Of a DNA stretch of 64,000 nucleotides, positions 8,708-17,285 are shown piece after piece; position 1 is the first letter of the stretch, and each line of letters begins with the position of its first letter. Origin of the DNA: Mesorhizobium sp. J8 (GTDB taxonomy: Bacteria; Pseudomonadota; Alphaproteobacteria; Rhizobiales; Rhizobiaceae); assembly GCF_016591715.1 (NCBI RefSeq), contig NZ_AP024109.1:5704001-5768000 (forward strand). Reading direction: 5' to 3'. The position numbers and the translations under genes were made by a program. The notes below the pieces were generated by a model, which searched no databases, was not told the origin of the DNA, and saw nothing but the letters and a program-made list of their open reading frames with translations.

Positions 8708-11377
8708 TCACTCCGCCGCCTGCGCCTGGCGGGCGTCGATGATCGCGCTGATCTCGAAGCGGCATGAGCCGCAATTGGTGCCGGCACGCAGCGTCGAGCC
8801 GATCGCTTCCAGGCTGTCGCATCCGGCCGCGACCGCTGACGCAAGCTGATTGGCGCCGACATGGAAGCACGCGCACACGACGCGGCCAATGGCAGGAATA
8901 GGCACGGGCGAGCGGCCGGATAGAAGCGCATGGCGATCGGTCGTCGACAGCTTCTGGCGCGTGGCCAAGAGCGACACCAGCCAGTCGCGCATCGGCAACT
9001 GGTCCGGGGCGGCGACCAGCAGAGCTTCGGCCATGACGCCGCCTTCGTCGATGGCGGCGGCGCGATAAGCGAGGCCGCGGCGATCGGTATATTCCAGGAG
9101 TTGATCCTGCGGACGGACACCCAGCAGCTTGCGCGCCAGGAGAATGCCCTGATCCGGCGGCTCGGTTCCGGTCAGCTCGTAGACCCACCCGCCCTCGACT
9201 GCTTGCCGGCTCCAGTGGACGAAACCGGTCGGCCTGAGATCACGGCGGGTGATGAGTGCGCCCGCCCAGCCGGTCTCTTCCCGCATAATCCTGGCCGGAA
9301 CGTGCTTGAGCTCCGGCTGGCCGGAATGCGGATCGGTGACCGGCGAGGACAACAGGCCGGCCGCGGCCTTGGCCGCGAACTGGCCGCTCCAATGCATGGG
9401 CATGAAGGCATGGCCGCGCCGCTGCGCCTCCGTCACGCGCACCCTGGCGCGGACGAAGCCGAAGCGTGTCGAAAGATGAGCGAGGTCGCCATCCTTGAGA
9501 CGGTGCGTGGCCGCATCCACCGGATGGAGATCGACCGCGGGCTCCGGCGCGTTCGCCGTCAAACGCGGCACGCTGCCGGTGCGCGTCATGGTGTGCCACT
9601 GGTCGCGCAGCCGGCCGGTGTTGAGGGCAAGCGGATAGTCGGCATCGACGGTGAAGGCCGTTGCCTCCTGCCGCACCGGCACGAAGCGCGCGCGGCCGTC
9701 CGGCGTCGGGAAACGGCCATCGCCGAACAATCTTGTCTGCTGGTTGCCTCGCTCCAATACGGGCCAATGACGCGGCGCGAAGGCGCAATAGTCTTCATCG
9801 CTGAGATCGGCCAAACCGCCGAGATCGAACAGGCGCTCGCCTCTGTTATCGAGCGCGGAGAGCGCGGCATGCTCCCGGAAGATGTCGGCCGGCGACTGGT
9901 ATGCAAAGGCGTCGCCAAACCCCATGCGCGCGGCAACCTCGCAAACGATGCGCCAGTCGGCCTTCGCTTGGCCCGGCGGCGGCAAGAACGGCCGCTGGCG
10001 CGAGAGGCGCCGCTCCGAATTGGTGACCGTGCCGTCCTTCTCGCCCCAAGCGGCTGCCGGCAGCAACACGTCGGCATGGCGCGTGGTGTCCGTTCTGGTC
10101 ACATCGGAGACGACGACGAAATCACATTTGGACAAGGCGGCGCGGACGCGCGAAGCGTCCGGCATCGAGACCGCGGGATTGGTGCCCATGACCCACAACG
10201 CCTTGATGCGCCCGTCGGCGACCGCCTGGAACATGTCCACGGCCTTCAGGCCCGCACGGCGCGCGGTGCTTGGCGCGTTCCAGAAGCGGGAGACACGGTC
10301 GATATTGGCCTCGTCCGCGAAATCCATATGCGCGGCAAGTTGGTTGGCCAGTCCTCCCACCTCGCGGCCGCCCATGGCGTTCGGCTGGCCGGTGACCGAG
10401 AACGGCCCCATGCCGGGCCTGCCGATGCGGCCGGTGGCGAGATGGCAGTTGATGATGGCGTTGACCTTGTCGGTGCCATGCGCCGACTGGTTGACGCCCT
10501 GGCTGTAGACGGTGACGGTCCGCTCGGTGGCGGCAAACAGCTCATAGAAAGCCTGGACATCGGCGGCCGCCAATCCGCATCCCTTCGCGACGCGGGCGAT
10601 CGACGGCGCGTCCGCGCCGGCCAGCGCGGCCGCGGCATCGAAGCCCGACGTATGCTCGCGGATGAAGCCGGCATCGATCTTCCCGGCCTGGACGAGATGC
10701 GCAAGCAGCCCGTTGAACAAGAGCACATCCGTGCCGGGATCGAGCGCCAGATGAAGGTCGCATTCGTCGGCGGTCGCGGTGCGGCGCGGATCGATGACGA
10801 CGATTTTCGTCCCATGCTCCCTGCGCGCCGCAAGCATACGCTGGTAGAGCACCGGATGGCACCAGGCGGTGTTGGAGCCGGTGAGCACGACGAGGTCGGC
10901 GCACTCGAAATCTTCATAGACGCCGGGAACGATGTCCTCGCCGAAGGCGCGACGGTGGCCGGCAACGGACGATGCCATGCAGAGCCGCGAATTGGTGTCG
11001 ATGTTGGCCGAGCCGAGGAAGCCCTTCATCAGCTTGTTGGCGACGTAATAGTCCTCGGTGAGCAACTGGCCGGAGACGTAGAAGGCGACCGAGTCCGGCC
11101 CATGCTCGGCAATCGCCTGCCAGAATTTTGAGGCCACGAGGTCGAGCGCTTCGTTCCAGCTCGCCGGCTTGCCGAGAATTTCCGGCCGCAGCAGCCGGCC
11201 TTCGAGGCCGAGCGTCTCGCCAAGGGCGGACCCCTTCGAGCAGAGCCGCCCGAGATTGGCAGGATGCTCGGGATCGCCGCGGACGGTCGTCGTGCCGTCC
11301 GCGGCGACCCCGGCCAGCACGCCGCAGCCCACCCCGCAATAGGGGCAGGTGGTCCTCACCTCGCGTGCCTCTGCCAT
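8708..11377 (-). CDS. nasA: Assimilatory nitrate reductase, molybdopterin catalytic subunit
   Basis: An 889-residue cytoplasmic enzyme that reduces nitrate to nitrite. The N-terminal CPYCGVGCGVLAG (from residue 11) plus RLCSKG is the [4Fe-4S] site of the Nas/Nap family. The body is the molybdopterin oxidoreductase domain, with a molydopterin-dinucleotide-binding domain from about residue 590. The last ~60 residues (VCACFHVG to NCGSCRFE) are a BFD-type [2Fe-2S] domain, found in the longer NasA forms and probably the electron entry site. It is the last gene of the operon, three bases after nirD. Its product feeds NirBD, so nitrate is taken to ammonium within one transcript. Confidence 0.93.
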   Translation of the reverse strand: MAEAREVRTTCPYCGVGCGVLAGVAADGTTTVRGDPEHPANLGRLCSKGSALGETLGLEGRLLRPEILGKPASWNEALDLVASKFWQAIAEHGPDSVAFYVSGQLLTEDYYVANKLMKGFLGSANIDTNSRLCMASSVAGHRRAFGEDIVPGVYEDFECADLVVLTGSNTAWCHPVLYQRMLAARREHGTKIVVIDPRRTATADECDLHLALDPGTDVLLFNGLLAHLVQAGKIDAGFIREHTSGFDAAAALAGADAPSIARVAKGCGLAAADVQAFYELFAATERTVTVYSQGVNQSAHGTDKVNAIINCHLATGRIGRPGMGPFSVTGQPNAMGGREVGGLANQLAAHMDFADEANIDRVSRFWNAPSTARRAGLKAVDMFQAVADGRIKALWVMGTNPAVSMPDASRVRAALSKCDFVVVSDVTRTDTTRHADVLLPAAAWGEKDGTVTNSERRLSRQRPFLPPPGQAKADWRIVCEVAARMGFGDAFAYQSPADIFREHAALSALDNRGERLFDLGGLADLSDEDYCAFAPRHWPVLERGNQQTRLFGDGRFPTPDGRARFVPVRQEATAFTVDADYPLALNTGRLRDQWHTMTRTGSVPRLTANAPEPAVDLHPVDAATHRLKDGDLAHLSTRFGFVRARVRVTEAQRRGHAFMPMHWSGQFAAKAAAGLLSSPVTDPHSGQPELKHVPARIMREETGWAGALITRRDLRPTGFVHWSRQAVEGGWVYELTGTEPPDQGILLARKLLGVRPQDQLLEYTDRRGLAYRAAAIDEGGVMAEALLVAAPDQLPMRDWLVSLLATRQKLSTTDRHALLSGRSPVPIPAIGRVVCACFHVGANQLASAVAAGCDSLEAIGSTLRAGTNCGSCRFEISAIIDARQAQAAE

Positions 11378-11380
11378 GCC

Positions 11381-11710
11381 TCAGGCCGCTTTCGAGACCA
11401 GCGCTTCAAGCGCGATGAAGAGCCGTTCGCCCTCGATCCTGACGGGGATTGTCCTGACCGAGCCTTCGTCAGCGCCGAGCGCCTTGCCGGTCTCCAGCGA
11501 GATCACCCAATTGTGCAGCGGGCACGTCACCGCCGCGCCGTGCACGATGCCTTGGCTGAGCGGCCCGCCCTTGTGCGGGCAATGGTCGTCGATGGCGAAG
11601 ACCTGGTCGTTCGCCGTGCGGAACACAGCGATCTTGCCTTGCGGTGTGGCGACGCAGCGCGCGCCGCGGCTAGGGATGTCCGAGAGGGAGCCGATCGGTG
11701 TCCAGGTCAT
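11381..11710 (-). CDS. nirD: Nitrite reductase [NAD(P)H] small subunit (Rieske-type)
   Basis: About 109 residues with a Rieske-like fold: CPHKGGPLSQG and CPLHNWVISLETG give the Cys-x-His and Cys-x-x-His ligand pattern. It partners NirB in NAD(P)H-dependent reduction of nitrite to ammonium in the cytoplasm. I chose the ATG at 11710 because AGGAAAG lies seven bases upstream and the protein then begins MTWTPIG, usual for NirD. An ATG at 11734, in an ATGA overlap with the nirB stop, would add eight residues and is also possible. It sits between nirB and nasA in the same operon. Confidence 0.92.
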   Translation of the reverse strand: MTWTPIGSLSDIPSRGARCVATPQGKIAVFRTANDQVFAIDDHCPHKGGPLSQGIVHGAAVTCPLHNWVISLETGKALGADEGSVRTIPVRIEGERLFIALEALVSKAA

Positions 11711-11730
11711 GCCGTCTCTTTCCTGTCGAC

Positions 11731-14181
11731 TCATTCCGCCGCCTCCGCGAACCCCACCGAAGCCATTGGCCGGAACTCATGCTTGTCCTTGCCGGAGACG
11801 CGCTCCGACCACGGATCGACCTGCGCGAATTTCTGGGAAAAGACAAAGCGCTCGAAATAGACGCGGCGCTTCCCGACATCGTCCAGGATCTGCTTCTTGA
11901 TCTCGGCGGTGCCGATGCGCTTGGCCCATTTGTAGATGCGCTCCAGATAGCGGGCCTGCTCGCGATACATCTGGACGAGCGCCACGATCACCTCCAACGC
12001 CTCGTCCTCGGTCTTCACCAGGCCCAGCACTTCCGTGCCCTTGATGTCGAGACCGGCGGCGCCCGCGAAATGAATCTCGTAGCCGGAGTCGACGCATACG
12101 ACGCCGACATCCTTGCACGTCGCCTCGGCGCAGTTGCGCGGGCATCCCGAGACCGCCATTTTCACCTTGGCCGGCGTCCACGACCCCCACATGAACTTCT
12201 CGATGCGGATGCCAAGCCCGGTCGAATCCTGGGTGCCGAAACGGCACCAGTCGGAGCCGACGCAGGTCTTCACGGTGCGCAGGCCCTTGGCATAGGCATG
12301 GCCGGAGACGAAGCCGGCCTTGCCGAGATCGGCCCATACCGCCGGCAGGTCTTCCTTGCGGATGCCGAGCATGTCGATGCGCTGGCCGCCGGTCACCTTC
12401 ACGGTCGGGATGCGGAACTTGTCGACCACGTCGGCGATGGCGCGCAATTCGTTTGCACTGGTGACGCCGCCCCACATGCGCGGCACGACCGAATAGGTGC
12501 CGTCCTTTTGGATATTGGCATGCACGCGCTCATTGATGAAGCGCGACTGGTAGTCGTCGGCATATTGGTCAGGCCAGTCGCAGACGAGATAGTAGTTGAG
12601 CGCCGGCCGGCATTTGGCGCAGCCGCAGGAGGTCTTCCATTCGAGCTCCTGCATCATGGCGGGGATCGTCTTCAGGCCCTTCGCCTTGATCAGGCGCCGC
12701 ACGTCGTCGTGGCCGAGGCTCGTGCAGCCGCATATCGGCTGCACCGCTGCCGGATTATAGGCCTCGCCGAGCGTGAGCTTCAGCAACTGTTCGACGAGAC
12801 CTGTGCACGAGCCACAGGAGGCCGAAGCCTTCGTATGCGCGCGCACATCGTCGAGGCCGGTCAGGCCCTTGGCGGAGATCGCACCGGTGATCTTGCCCTT
12901 GCAGACGCCGTTGCAGCCGCAGATTTCCGCATCATCCGCCAGTGCCGCAACGGCCGCCAAAGGGTCCGGGGAAGCGACTCCCTGGAACGCCTGGCCGAAG
13001 ATCAGCGTGTCGCGCATCTCCGAAATGTCGGTCGCCTTCTTCTTGAGGTCGTTGAACCAGGCGCCGTCGGCGGTCTCGCCGAACAGCACCGTGCCGATAA
13101 TGCGGTTGTCCTGCAGCACGACGCGCTTGTAGATACCGGCGGATGCGTCGCGCAGGATGATTTCCTCGCGATCGTCGCCGTCGGCGAAGTCGCCGAGCGA
13201 ATAGAGGTCGATGCCGGTGACTTTGAGCTTGGTCGGCGTGTCGGAGTGGACGAAGCGCTTGTCCTCGCCGTCCGCCAGCCTGGCTGCCGCGACGCGAGCC
13301 ATTTCGTAAAGCGGCGCTACCAGCCCGTAGACATGGCCGCCGACCTCGGCGCATTCGCCGAGCGCCATGATCGCCGGATCCGAGGTCTGCATGCGGTCGT
13401 CCACGACGATGCCGCGATTGACCTCCAGCCCGGCGTCCTTGGCGAGCGCGCTGTTCGGACGGATGCCGACCGCCATCACCACCAGCATCGCGGGGATGAC
13501 CGTGCCGTCCATAAGCTCGACGCCCTCGACCTTGCCGTTGCCGACAATGGCCTTGGTGTTGGCCTTGGTCATGACCTTGATGCCGCGCGCCTCGACGGCC
13601 TTCTGCAGCAGGTAGCCCGCGGCTGGATCGAGCTGGCGTTCCATCAGCGTCGGCATGACGTGCAGCACGGTCACATCCATGCCGCGTTCCTTGAGCCCCG
13701 CCGCGGCTTCGAGCCCGAGCAGGCCGCCGCCGATGACGATCGCCTTGGCGCGCGATTGCGCGGCAAGCAGCATGGCGTTGACGTCGTCGAGGTCGCGGTA
13801 GCTGAGCACGCCGGGCAGATCCTTGCCCGGCACCGGAATGATGAAGGGCACCGAGCCGGTGGCGATGACCAGCCTGTCGTAGCTCTCGGTCACGCCATGG
13901 TCTGAGGTGACGGTCTTCGCCTCACGATCGATGGCGACGATCCTGTGGCCCTTGTAGAGGGTGATGCCGTGCTTGATGTACCAGCCGTCGCCATGGATGA
14001 CGATTTCCTCGAACGCCTTCTCGCCCGACAGCACCGGCGACAGCATGATGCGGTCGTAGTTCACGCGCGGTTCGGCGTTGAAGATGGTGACGGCGTAGCG
14101 GTCGGGCGCTTCCTCCAGCAGGTGCTCGAGCATCCTGCCGGGCGCCATGCCGTTGCCGATGATGACAAGTTTTTCGCTCAT
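11731..14181 (-). CDS. nirB: Nitrite reductase [NAD(P)H] large subunit
   Basis: An 816-residue flavoprotein of normal NirB length. The N-terminal FAD/NAD-binding half begins MSEKLVIIGNGMAPGR. Near residue 420 EICGCNGVCKGK is a BFD-type [2Fe-2S] motif, and a second Cys cluster (ICGCTSLGHDD, then TSCGCAKC) follows. The C-terminal nitrite/sulfite reductase half has CVGSDWCRFG and GCPRNCAEATCKD, the sirohaem and [4Fe-4S] ligands. With NirD it makes the six-electron reduction of nitrite to ammonium. The frame is open well upstream, but the ATG at 14181 gives the canonical N-terminus and lies 17 bases after narK. Confidence 0.95.
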   Translation of the reverse strand: MSEKLVIIGNGMAPGRMLEHLLEEAPDRYAVTIFNAEPRVNYDRIMLSPVLSGEKAFEEIVIHGDGWYIKHGITLYKGHRIVAIDREAKTVTSDHGVTESYDRLVIATGSVPFIIPVPGKDLPGVLSYRDLDDVNAMLLAAQSRAKAIVIGGGLLGLEAAAGLKERGMDVTVLHVMPTLMERQLDPAAGYLLQKAVEARGIKVMTKANTKAIVGNGKVEGVELMDGTVIPAMLVVMAVGIRPNSALAKDAGLEVNRGIVVDDRMQTSDPAIMALGECAEVGGHVYGLVAPLYEMARVAAARLADGEDKRFVHSDTPTKLKVTGIDLYSLGDFADGDDREEIILRDASAGIYKRVVLQDNRIIGTVLFGETADGAWFNDLKKKATDISEMRDTLIFGQAFQGVASPDPLAAVAALADDAEICGCNGVCKGKITGAISAKGLTGLDDVRAHTKASASCGSCTGLVEQLLKLTLGEAYNPAAVQPICGCTSLGHDDVRRLIKAKGLKTIPAMMQELEWKTSCGCAKCRPALNYYLVCDWPDQYADDYQSRFINERVHANIQKDGTYSVVPRMWGGVTSANELRAIADVVDKFRIPTVKVTGGQRIDMLGIRKEDLPAVWADLGKAGFVSGHAYAKGLRTVKTCVGSDWCRFGTQDSTGLGIRIEKFMWGSWTPAKVKMAVSGCPRNCAEATCKDVGVVCVDSGYEIHFAGAAGLDIKGTEVLGLVKTEDEALEVIVALVQMYREQARYLERIYKWAKRIGTAEIKKQILDDVGKRRVYFERFVFSQKFAQVDPWSERVSGKDKHEFRPMASVGFAEAAE

Positions 14182-14198
14182 GTTCGTTTTCACCCGAT

Positions 14199-15500
14199 CT
14201 ATTCGGCGGCATAGGAAAGGGACGCGGGCTTGATGGCGGCCGCGCGCTCCATCCGGCGGATGGCGATGTGCATCCAGACGAGGCAAGAGACGACGATGAG
14301 GAAGAGCAACATGAAGCAGCTCGACCAAACGCCGGTTAGGTCGTTCAGCGCACCGAAAGCGATCGGCAGGATGAAGCCGCCAAGGCCGCCGATCATGCCG
14401 ACCGCGCCGCCGACCGCGCCGACGCTGTGCGGATAATAGGCAGGGATGTGCTTGTAGACGGCGGCCTTCCCGAGGCTCATGAAGAAGCCGAGCACGGAGG
14501 CGACGGCGATGAAGGCGAGCGGGCCGATCTCGAAGTGGAACGGGATCGGCCCGCTGATGCCGCGCACGACATAGTCTGCCGAGGGGAGAGACAGAACAAG
14601 CGTCGCGACGGCACAAACGCTGAAGGTCCAATAGAGCACGGTGCGGGCACCGACGCGGTCGGAGAGCACGCCGCCATAGGCGCGGAAGATGCTTGCCGGG
14701 ATCGAATAGGCGGCGCCGATCATGCCGGCGGTGGCGATGCCGAAACCGTAGACGCCGATGAGATAGCGCGGCAGCCAGAGCGACAGCGCCACGAACGCGC
14801 CGAAGGCGAAGAAATAGTAGAAGGCGAAGCGCCAGACCTGCAGGTTCTTCAGCGGCGCGAATTCCTGCCAGAAGCTTCTCGCCGGCGCTGCCTTGCCGGC
14901 ACGGCGCTCACGGATGACAGGATCGTCGTCGGTGGTGAACCAGAAGACGATCGCCATGACGACCAAAGCCGCGGCCCAGATCAGCGCCACCGACTGCCAG
15001 CCCCAGGCAAGCAGCACGAGCGGCGCCAGGAACTTGGTGACCGCCGCACCGACATTGCCGACGCCGAAAATGCCGAGCGCCGTGCCTTGTTTGCCGGCAG
15101 GGAAGAAGCGCGAGACATAGGCGACACCGACGGCGAAGGAGCCGCCTGCAAGACCGACGCCGAGCGCTGCGACCAGCATCTGCCCGTAGGTGTGCGCGAA
15201 GGCGAGCAGGAAGGTCGCGACCGCCGCCGCCAGCATCGTCATGGTGTAGACCAGGCGGCCGCCATAGCGGTCGGTCCAGACGCCGAGCACCATGCGCACG
15301 AGCGAACCGGTGAGGATCGGCGTGCCGACGAGCAGGCCGAACTCGGTCTCGTTGAGCCCAAGCTCCTGCCTGATGCGCACGCCGATGATGGAAAAGATCG
15401 TCCACACCGCGAAACAGACAGTGAAGGCGATGGTGGACATGGCGAGCGCCTGCCGGGAGCTGCTGTCCTGGCTGTGCGCGGCTGGGAGGTTTGCGGTCAT
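14199..15500 (-). CDS. narK: Nitrate/nitrite transporter, major facilitator superfamily (NarK/NasA type)
   Basis: A 433-residue protein with about twelve hydrophobic segments. RIRQELGLNETEFGLLVGTP then GSLVRMVLGVWTDRYGGR are the NarK-family signature, including the substrate-binding arginine in the second helix. A second nitrate-signature-like stretch is GVGNVGAAVTKF. It brings nitrate into the cell or moves nitrite. It follows the 57-residue peptide gene by 64 bases and precedes nirB by 17, so it lies in the nitrate assimilation operon behind the attenuator. No nrtABC-type nitrate importer is present in this window, so this is the only uptake route visible here. Confidence 0.92.
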   Translation of the reverse strand: MTANLPAAHSQDSSSRQALAMSTIAFTVCFAVWTIFSIIGVRIRQELGLNETEFGLLVGTPILTGSLVRMVLGVWTDRYGGRLVYTMTMLAAAVATFLLAFAHTYGQMLVAALGVGLAGGSFAVGVAYVSRFFPAGKQGTALGIFGVGNVGAAVTKFLAPLVLLAWGWQSVALIWAAALVVMAIVFWFTTDDDPVIRERRAGKAAPARSFWQEFAPLKNLQVWRFAFYYFFAFGAFVALSLWLPRYLIGVYGFGIATAGMIGAAYSIPASIFRAYGGVLSDRVGARTVLYWTFSVCAVATLVLSLPSADYVVRGISGPIPFHFEIGPLAFIAVASVLGFFMSLGKAAVYKHIPAYYPHSVGAVGGAVGMIGGLGGFILPIAFGALNDLTGVWSSCFMLLFLIVVSCLVWMHIAIRRMERAAAIKPASLSYAAE

Positions 15501-15564
15501 GGTCGGCTCCGGTTTGCGGCGTGGGAGGCGCCGCGAGTTTTATTGATCAGAAGCGCGATATCGG

Positions 15565-15738
15565 TCAGCGCGGCGAGACCGGGACGTGCGCGGTCACTTG
15601 GCGAGCCTTGCCCTCGGTTTCGTGATTAACTGGGAACAGCAAGAGCGCCGCGGTGAACAGCGCCGCCGTGAGGATGCTGCTCGCCAGGACATCGCGGCTG
15701 GTGAAATCCTTGAGCGAGGGTCCGATCCGTCTGGTCAT
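15565..15738 (-). CDS. Small single-pass membrane peptide at the head of the nitrate operon
   Basis: A 57-residue peptide (MTRRIGPSLKDF...) with one hydrophobic segment at about residues 19-36 and a polar C-terminus. The start at 15738 is supported by GGAG six bases upstream; longer in-frame starts would run into the terminator hairpin. It is the first gene after the predicted attenuator, 22 bases past the T-tract, and precedes narK by 64 bases. I do not recognise the family. It could be a small partner of NarK or simply an uncharacterised rhizobial membrane peptide. Confidence 0.55.
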   Translation of the reverse strand: MTRRIGPSLKDFTSRDVLASSILTAALFTAALLLFPVNHETEGKARQVTAHVPVSPR

Positions 15739-15762
15739 CGTCATCTCCGGTCCAAAACGAAA

Positions 15763-15830
15763 AAAGCTGCCGTCCAGGCCCCCTCGCGTCCGTACATCCG
15801 GGATCGCGTGGTGACCTGAGCGGCAGCTTT
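15763..15830 (-). terminator. Intrinsic terminator (attenuator) in the nitrate operon leader
   Basis: On the minus strand AAAGCTGCCG at the 5' side pairs perfectly with CGGCAGCTTT at the 3' side; a CAGG/CCTG pair extends it inward, and a run of six T follows. It lies between the predicted sigma-54 start site and the first gene, so it would stop transcription unless relieved. An ANTAR-type hairpin precedes it by six bases, as expected for a NasT-controlled attenuator. Confidence 0.8.
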
Positions 15831-15836
15831 GCCTTT

Positions 15837-15856
15837 GGCGCCCGCCATTGGACGCC
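15837..15856 (-). promoter_or_regulatory. ANTAR-type RNA hairpin, predicted NasT target
   Basis: On the minus strand, arms GGCGTCC and GGGCGCC form a seven-pair stem (one G-U) around the hexaloop AATGGC. ANTAR antiterminators such as NasT recognise hexaloops with A at position 1 and G at position 4, and this loop has both. A second AATGG word lies 18 bases upstream, but I could not fold it into an equally good first hairpin. nasT and nasS lie directly upstream. Binding here should prevent the adjacent terminator from forming. Confidence 0.72.
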
Positions 15857-15891
15857 TGTTCCATTGCCCGCGAGGGGCTCGATTATTTCAA

Positions 15892-15907
15892 AGCACGAAG
15901 CGTGCCA
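15892..15907 (-). promoter_or_regulatory. Sigma-54 (RpoN) promoter for the nitrate assimilation operon
   Basis: On the minus strand the site reads TGGCACGCTTCGTGCT, which matches the consensus TGGCACG-N4-TTGCW at every fixed base except one. The -24 GG and -12 GC are ten bases apart, as required. Transcription would begin near 15881, just before the ANTAR hairpin and terminator. Upstream NtrC-like palindromes at 16017-16041 are at enhancer distance. Confidence 0.75.
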
Positions 15908-16016
15908 GTTGTACGAAAGATCAGAATTTCATTTAAAATCATCATGCTAGCACAATGGGCTTGCGGCGGAGCCAAGCTGCAACGCGGTCAAACATTGGTC
16001 AATGGCATGGACATGC

Positions 16017-16041
16017 CGCACAAATTTTGTGCATCGCACAA
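16017..16041. promoter_or_regulatory. Overlapping NtrC-like palindromes (enhancer site)
   Basis: GCACAAATTTTGTGC (16018-16032) is a perfect palindrome with a single central base. It overlaps a second one, TTGTGCATCGCACAA (16027-16041). The first, extended to 17 bases, follows the NtrC arrangement TGCAC-N7-GTGC. The pair lies about 140 bases upstream of the predicted sigma-54 start site, a normal distance for an NtrC enhancer, in the gap after nasS. Confidence 0.55.
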
Positions 16042-16058
16042 GACTGGCGCGCGAATGA

Positions 16059-17285
16059 TCAGGTGCGTTTCTGGCCGGCAATGTAGGCGTCGATCCGGTC
16101 CGGATCGAAGATCTGGCTGTCGAAAAATCCGTCCGGGCCGAGCACGAGGCTTGCCCCCGCCGAGCCGACCGGCGTTGCCATCCTCAGCGCGCCCTCCACC
16201 TTGGCATTGGCGCCGGGCAAGGCGACGCCAAGCGGCCTCAACGCCGCGCGGTAGAGATCGGGCCGATAGCAGTCGCGGGCGATGGCGAGGTTTTGCGGCG
16301 TATGCGGCAACTGCCCCCAACGCACCATCTGCGTGTAGAACCAGAGCGCATGACTCTTCCAGGGAAAGTTGGCCGCCTTGTCGAAGGGCAGGAAGAAATC
16401 CTCGACGCGCCGTGCCGCGCCCCCGCCAAGTTGAAGCTGCCCGGTCAGGGCCGGCATCTGGATCGCCTCCGGCTGGCCGAGAAAGTCGGGCCTCGCCATC
16501 AGCGCGGCCAGCCCGCCGCGGTTCGCCGGATCCTGGCACCAGCGCGCGGAATGATGCAGCGCCCTCAAGAGAGCCGCCAGCGCCTCCGGGTTCTCCTCGG
16601 CCCACGCCCTGCGCGCGCCGATCACCTTTTCTGGGCTGTTGCGCCACAAAAGCGCCTTGACGGTGACGATGTGGCCGGTGCCGGCTGCGACGGCGGCGCT
16701 GTTCCAGGGCTCGCCGACGCAATAGCCGTCGATGCGGCCGGCGGAGAGCGCATCGGCCATGAAGGGCGGCGGCACGATGACGATCTCGATATCGCGGTCG
16801 GGATCGATGCCGCAGGCGGCGAGCCAATAGCGCAGCTCGTAATTGTGCCCCGAATGCGGATGCACGACGGCAAAGCGCAGCGGCTCGTGGCCGGCGCCGG
16901 CTCGCTCGCGGATCAAGGCCCCAAGCGCTGCCCCGGCGCGTGCGGGATCGAGGTCGGGCGCAGCACCTTGCGCCGCCATCCCTTCCCAAACCGTGTTGGA
17001 CACGGTGATGCAGTTGCCACCGAGCCCGAGCGAGAAGGGGACTATGGTTTCCGACGCGAGCGGCGTGAGGCCGAGGCTGCAGGCGAGCGGCATCGGCCCA
17101 AGCATATGGGCTACATCGAAATGGCCGATGGCGATGCGGTCCCGGATGTTGGCCCAGGAGGTCTCGCGCTGCAGCTTGAGCTCGATGCCTTCGCGGGCGG
17201 CAAAGCCCATCTCGCCGGCCGCGACTAGGACGGCGCTGTCGAAGAGCGGCATGAAGCCAGCGGTGATCTGGTGCGTCGTGCTCAT
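16059..17285 (-). CDS. nasS: Nitrate/nitrite-sensing regulator NasS (NrtA-like binding protein)
   Basis: A 408-residue cytoplasmic homologue of the nitrate-binding proteins NrtA/CmpA with no signal peptide (MSTTHQITAGFMPLFDSAVL). TSWANIRDRIAIGHFDVAHMLG and VPFSLGLGGNCITVSN are typical ligand-pocket regions. In NasT-NasS pairs, NasS holds the antiterminator NasT inactive until nitrate or nitrite binds. The start overlaps the nasT stop (ATGA), so the two are co-translated. The nitrate operon begins after its stop, separated by a 320-base regulatory region. Confidence 0.92.
   Translation of the reverse strand: MSTTHQITAGFMPLFDSAVLVAAGEMGFAAREGIELKLQRETSWANIRDRIAIGHFDVAHMLGPMPLACSLGLTPLASETIVPFSLGLGGNCITVSNTVWEGMAAQGAAPDLDPARAGAALGALIRERAGAGHEPLRFAVVHPHSGHNYELRYWLAACGIDPDRDIEIVIVPPPFMADALSAGRIDGYCVGEPWNSAAVAAGTGHIVTVKALLWRNSPEKVIGARRAWAEENPEALAALLRALHHSARWCQDPANRGGLAALMARPDFLGQPEAIQMPALTGQLQLGGGAARRVEDFFLPFDKAANFPWKSHALWFYTQMVRWGQLPHTPQNLAIARDCYRPDLYRAALRPLGVALPGANAKVEGALRMATPVGSAGASLVLGPDGFFDSQIFDPDRIDAYIAGQKRT

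Noticed and set aside
8930..11131. Open frame of about 730 codons antisense to nasA, and a similar one at 11698-13905 antisense to nirB
   Set aside because: Both nasA and nirB have all expected cofactor motifs. The antisense translations have none.
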